DNA of 7,334 bases from Campylobacterota bacterium (GTDB taxonomy: Bacteria; Campylobacterota; Campylobacteria; Campylobacterales; JAADDG01): positions 1 through 7,334 of the forward strand of contig JAADDG010000010.1 in NCBI GenBank assembly GCA_013154075.1, given 5' to 3'. Below the pieces are notes generated by a model that searched no databases, was not told the origin of the DNA, and worked only from the letters and a program-made list of their open reading frames with translations. A program made the position numbers and the translations under genes. This document shows positions 6,251-7,334 of the stretch, piece after piece. The stretch's first letter is position 1, and each line of letters opens with the position of its first letter.

Positions 6251-7055
6251 TAGCCCTCGCAATTTTCAAGATATTCTTCTCCCAATCTTCTGCCAAAGGA
6301 TCGATGGTAACCACCTCTCCTTTAAGTTTTTTGGCTATATACTCCGCGCTTCTTTTCGGAAACTGCGGCTCTACGAAAATTCTTTTGATTTCAAGTTCTT
6401 TAGCTTTCTTTATCACTCTTTGCATATATTTGGCACTCGGCTCTTTTCCCTCTCTCTCTATAGCTATTTGGGTAAGATTATAAGCTTTGGCAAAATATCC
6501 GAAAGAGGGATGAAAAACTATAAACTCTCTTTTCTTCAAATCCTTTAAAATACTCATTATCTTCATATCCAAAGAGCCAAGCTCGCTTACAAACTTTTCA
6601 TAATTTTTCATATAAATATCGGCATTTTTAGGATCTAAGGAGATCAAAGTCTTCAAAATCACTCTCGATTCCAAAATCACCAAAGGCGGAGAGAGCCAAA
6701 CGTGAGGATCGAGGTTGCCTTCGTGCTCGCCCTCCTCCATCGGAATCTTTTTGATATCTTGAGCCAAATCCTCCACTCTCATCAAGGGATTGACACTTAC
6801 AAACTTATTAAGCCAAGCTTTCTCGAAAGGAACACCTATAGAAAAATAGACGTTTGCATCTTTTAAGGCCTTAAGCTGAGCCGGTTTGACGCTATAGGTG
6901 GCGGGAGACGCTCCGGGCGGCAACATAACCGTAACATTTGCCAAATCTTTGGCAATCTTTTTGACAAAAAATTTCTCAGGAGGAATAGAGACCACTACAT
7001 TCACACCCGCAAAAGCAAACAAGGCAGTAATTAAAATAGTTACAATTGCTTTCAT
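6234..7055 (-). CDS. znuA: Periplasmic metal-binding protein of a zinc/manganese ABC transporter
   Basis: This 273-residue, secreted, cluster A-I/TroA-like binding protein delivers metal to the ZnuBC pair. Residues 1-17 form a signal peptide (MKA followed by a hydrophobic run ending AFAG). No lipobox cysteine is present, so it should be a free periplasmic protein. Family marks include VTVMLPPGASPATYS (41-55), FSIGVPFEKAW (71-81), DPHVWLSP (116-123, H118), FHPSFGYFA (181-189, H182), FVEPQF (227-232) and IDPLAEDW (251-258, D252). H118, H182 and D252 fit three of the usual metal ligands. The first one, normally histidine in a PHxY context, is alanine here (A52). The acidic loop before DPHVW holds only one histidine (H111), unlike the His-rich loop of many ZnuA proteins. 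The ATG at 7055 has GGAGG at 7060-7064. It leads znuCB, with a palindromic operator just upstream. Confidence 0.9.
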   Translation of the reverse strand: MKAIVTILITALFAFAGVNVVVSIPPEKFFVKKIAKDLANVTVMLPPGASPATYSVKPAQLKALKDANVYFSIGVPFEKAWLNKFVSVNPLMRVEDLAQDIKKIPMEEGEHEGNLDPHVWLSPPLVILESRVILKTLISLDPKNADIYMKNYEKFVSELGSLDMKIMSILKDLKKREFIVFHPSFGYFAKAYNLTQIAIEREGKEPSAKYMQRVIKKAKELEIKRIFVEPQFPKRSAEYIAKKLKGEVVTIDPLAEDWEKNILKIARAIGNGN

Positions 7056-7067
7056 TCAACCTCCATT

Positions 7068-7094
7068 TGATAAAATAAACCTACTATTTTATCA
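7068..7094. promoter_or_regulatory. Inverted-repeat operator over the znuA promoter (Zur/Fur-type candidate)
   Basis: Arms TGATAAAATA (7068-7077) and TATTTTATCA (7085-7094) are perfect 10-bp reverse complements around a 7-base spacer. On the minus strand the distal arm reads TG-A-TAAAAT (7094-7086), an extended -10 that would start transcription about 25 bases before the znuA ATG. A dimeric repressor bound here would block the promoter. Position and symmetry suit a Fur-family metal regulator such as Zur, but the sequence is not a recognised Zur or Fur consensus. Confidence 0.55.
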
Positions 7095-7106
7095 TTTTTT
7101 TGCACT

Positions 7107-7334
7107 TTATTTGATATATAAAAAGCACTCTCTATCCAAATATCCAAAATCCCCGCTCCAAATCCAATCATACTCATAACTTCTAACCCAAATTTCTCCC
7201 GTTTCACCGAAAGTAAGCTCTTTACCCTTTTTTCTTACACTCACTCCGGCTCCGCTTATAGGTTTACCGAAACTTCCCTCTTTGGAAGCTATCTGCACTC
7301 TAAAATATGCCGTCTCCATCACATCGGGCAGATT
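7107..7334 (-). CDS. AMP-binding (acyl-CoA ligase-like) protein, C-terminal part, lacking the usual end domain
   Basis: The frame is open from the right edge and ends in TAA at 7109-7107, giving about 75 visible residues. The sequence GSFGKPISGAGVSV, then FGETGEIWVRS and WSGDFGYLDRECFLYIK, matches the region of adenylate-forming enzymes between the substrate site and the hinge. The aspartate in SGDFGYL is the ATP-ribose-binding one. In normal family members FLYI is followed by a GR hinge and a C-terminal domain of about 100 residues carrying the catalytic lysine. Here the stop follows FLYIK directly, and the next 51 bases hold only the znuA promoter. The gene is therefore naturally short, relies on a separate domain, or is a decayed remnant. 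The GTG and ATG near 7322 are internal codons of a longer frame. The gene lies upstream of znuA in the same direction, with no terminator seen between them. Substrate is unknown. Confidence 0.7.
   Translation of the reverse strand, partial: NLPDVMETAYFRVQIASKEGSFGKPISGAGVSVRKKGKELTFGETGEIWVRSYEYDWIWSGDFGYLDRECFLYIK

Noticed and set aside
7068..7094. The znuA inverted repeat as a terminator for the AMP-binding gene
   Set aside because: The stem is nearly all A-T pairs and no U tract follows the distal arm in the leftward direction. Position over the znuA -10 fits an operator better.
7107..7322. A complete small 71-residue gene starting at GTG 7322
   Set aside because: The frame stays open to the window edge and the residues belong to the middle of an adenylate-forming enzyme, so it is the end of a longer gene.

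Overview
The window looks like chromosomal DNA from a member of the Campylobacterota (formerly Epsilonproteobacteria). Evidence for this is the AT-rich sequence with heavy AGA and ATA codon use, very AT-rich intergenic DNA, promoters that read as extended -10 elements without a clear -35, and the protein content. A free-living, vent-type member is plausible, but the genus cannot be fixed from this sequence alone. I see no mobile element, CRISPR array or phage gene.

Layout, left to right. (1) The 3' end of ilvD (dihydroxy-acid dehydratase, branched-chain amino acid synthesis) runs rightward off the left edge. (2) It converges on a leftward three-gene operon made of a hemerythrin-like di-iron protein, a DUF2249 protein and a 12-helix membrane protein resembling NnrS or haem-copper oxidase subunit I. 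The stop and start codons overlap throughout. (3) A divergent intergenic region leads into a rightward tRNA-Phe(GAA) gene with encoded CCA and its terminator, then a repeat-rich leader and htpG (Hsp90). (4) htpG converges on a leftward zinc/manganese-type ABC transporter operon, znuA-znuC-znuB, preceded by a strong inverted repeat that is probably a metal-responsive operator. (5) At the right edge lies the 3' part of a leftward AMP-binding (acyl-CoA ligase-like) gene that ends without the usual C-terminal domain.

IlvD, HtpG, tRNA-Phe and the metal transporter are ordinary. The least-explained unit is the hemerythrin/DUF2249/membrane-protein operon. Its protein families point towards nitric oxide or oxygen handling at the membrane, but no function is proven by sequence. 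Both tail-to-tail gene pairs are closed by a hairpin that can act in both directions and overlaps the end of the leftward gene. The tRNA-htpG spacer carries repeated TATCAAT words, a 13-bp inverted repeat and a 9-N9-9 palindrome that may be regulatory.
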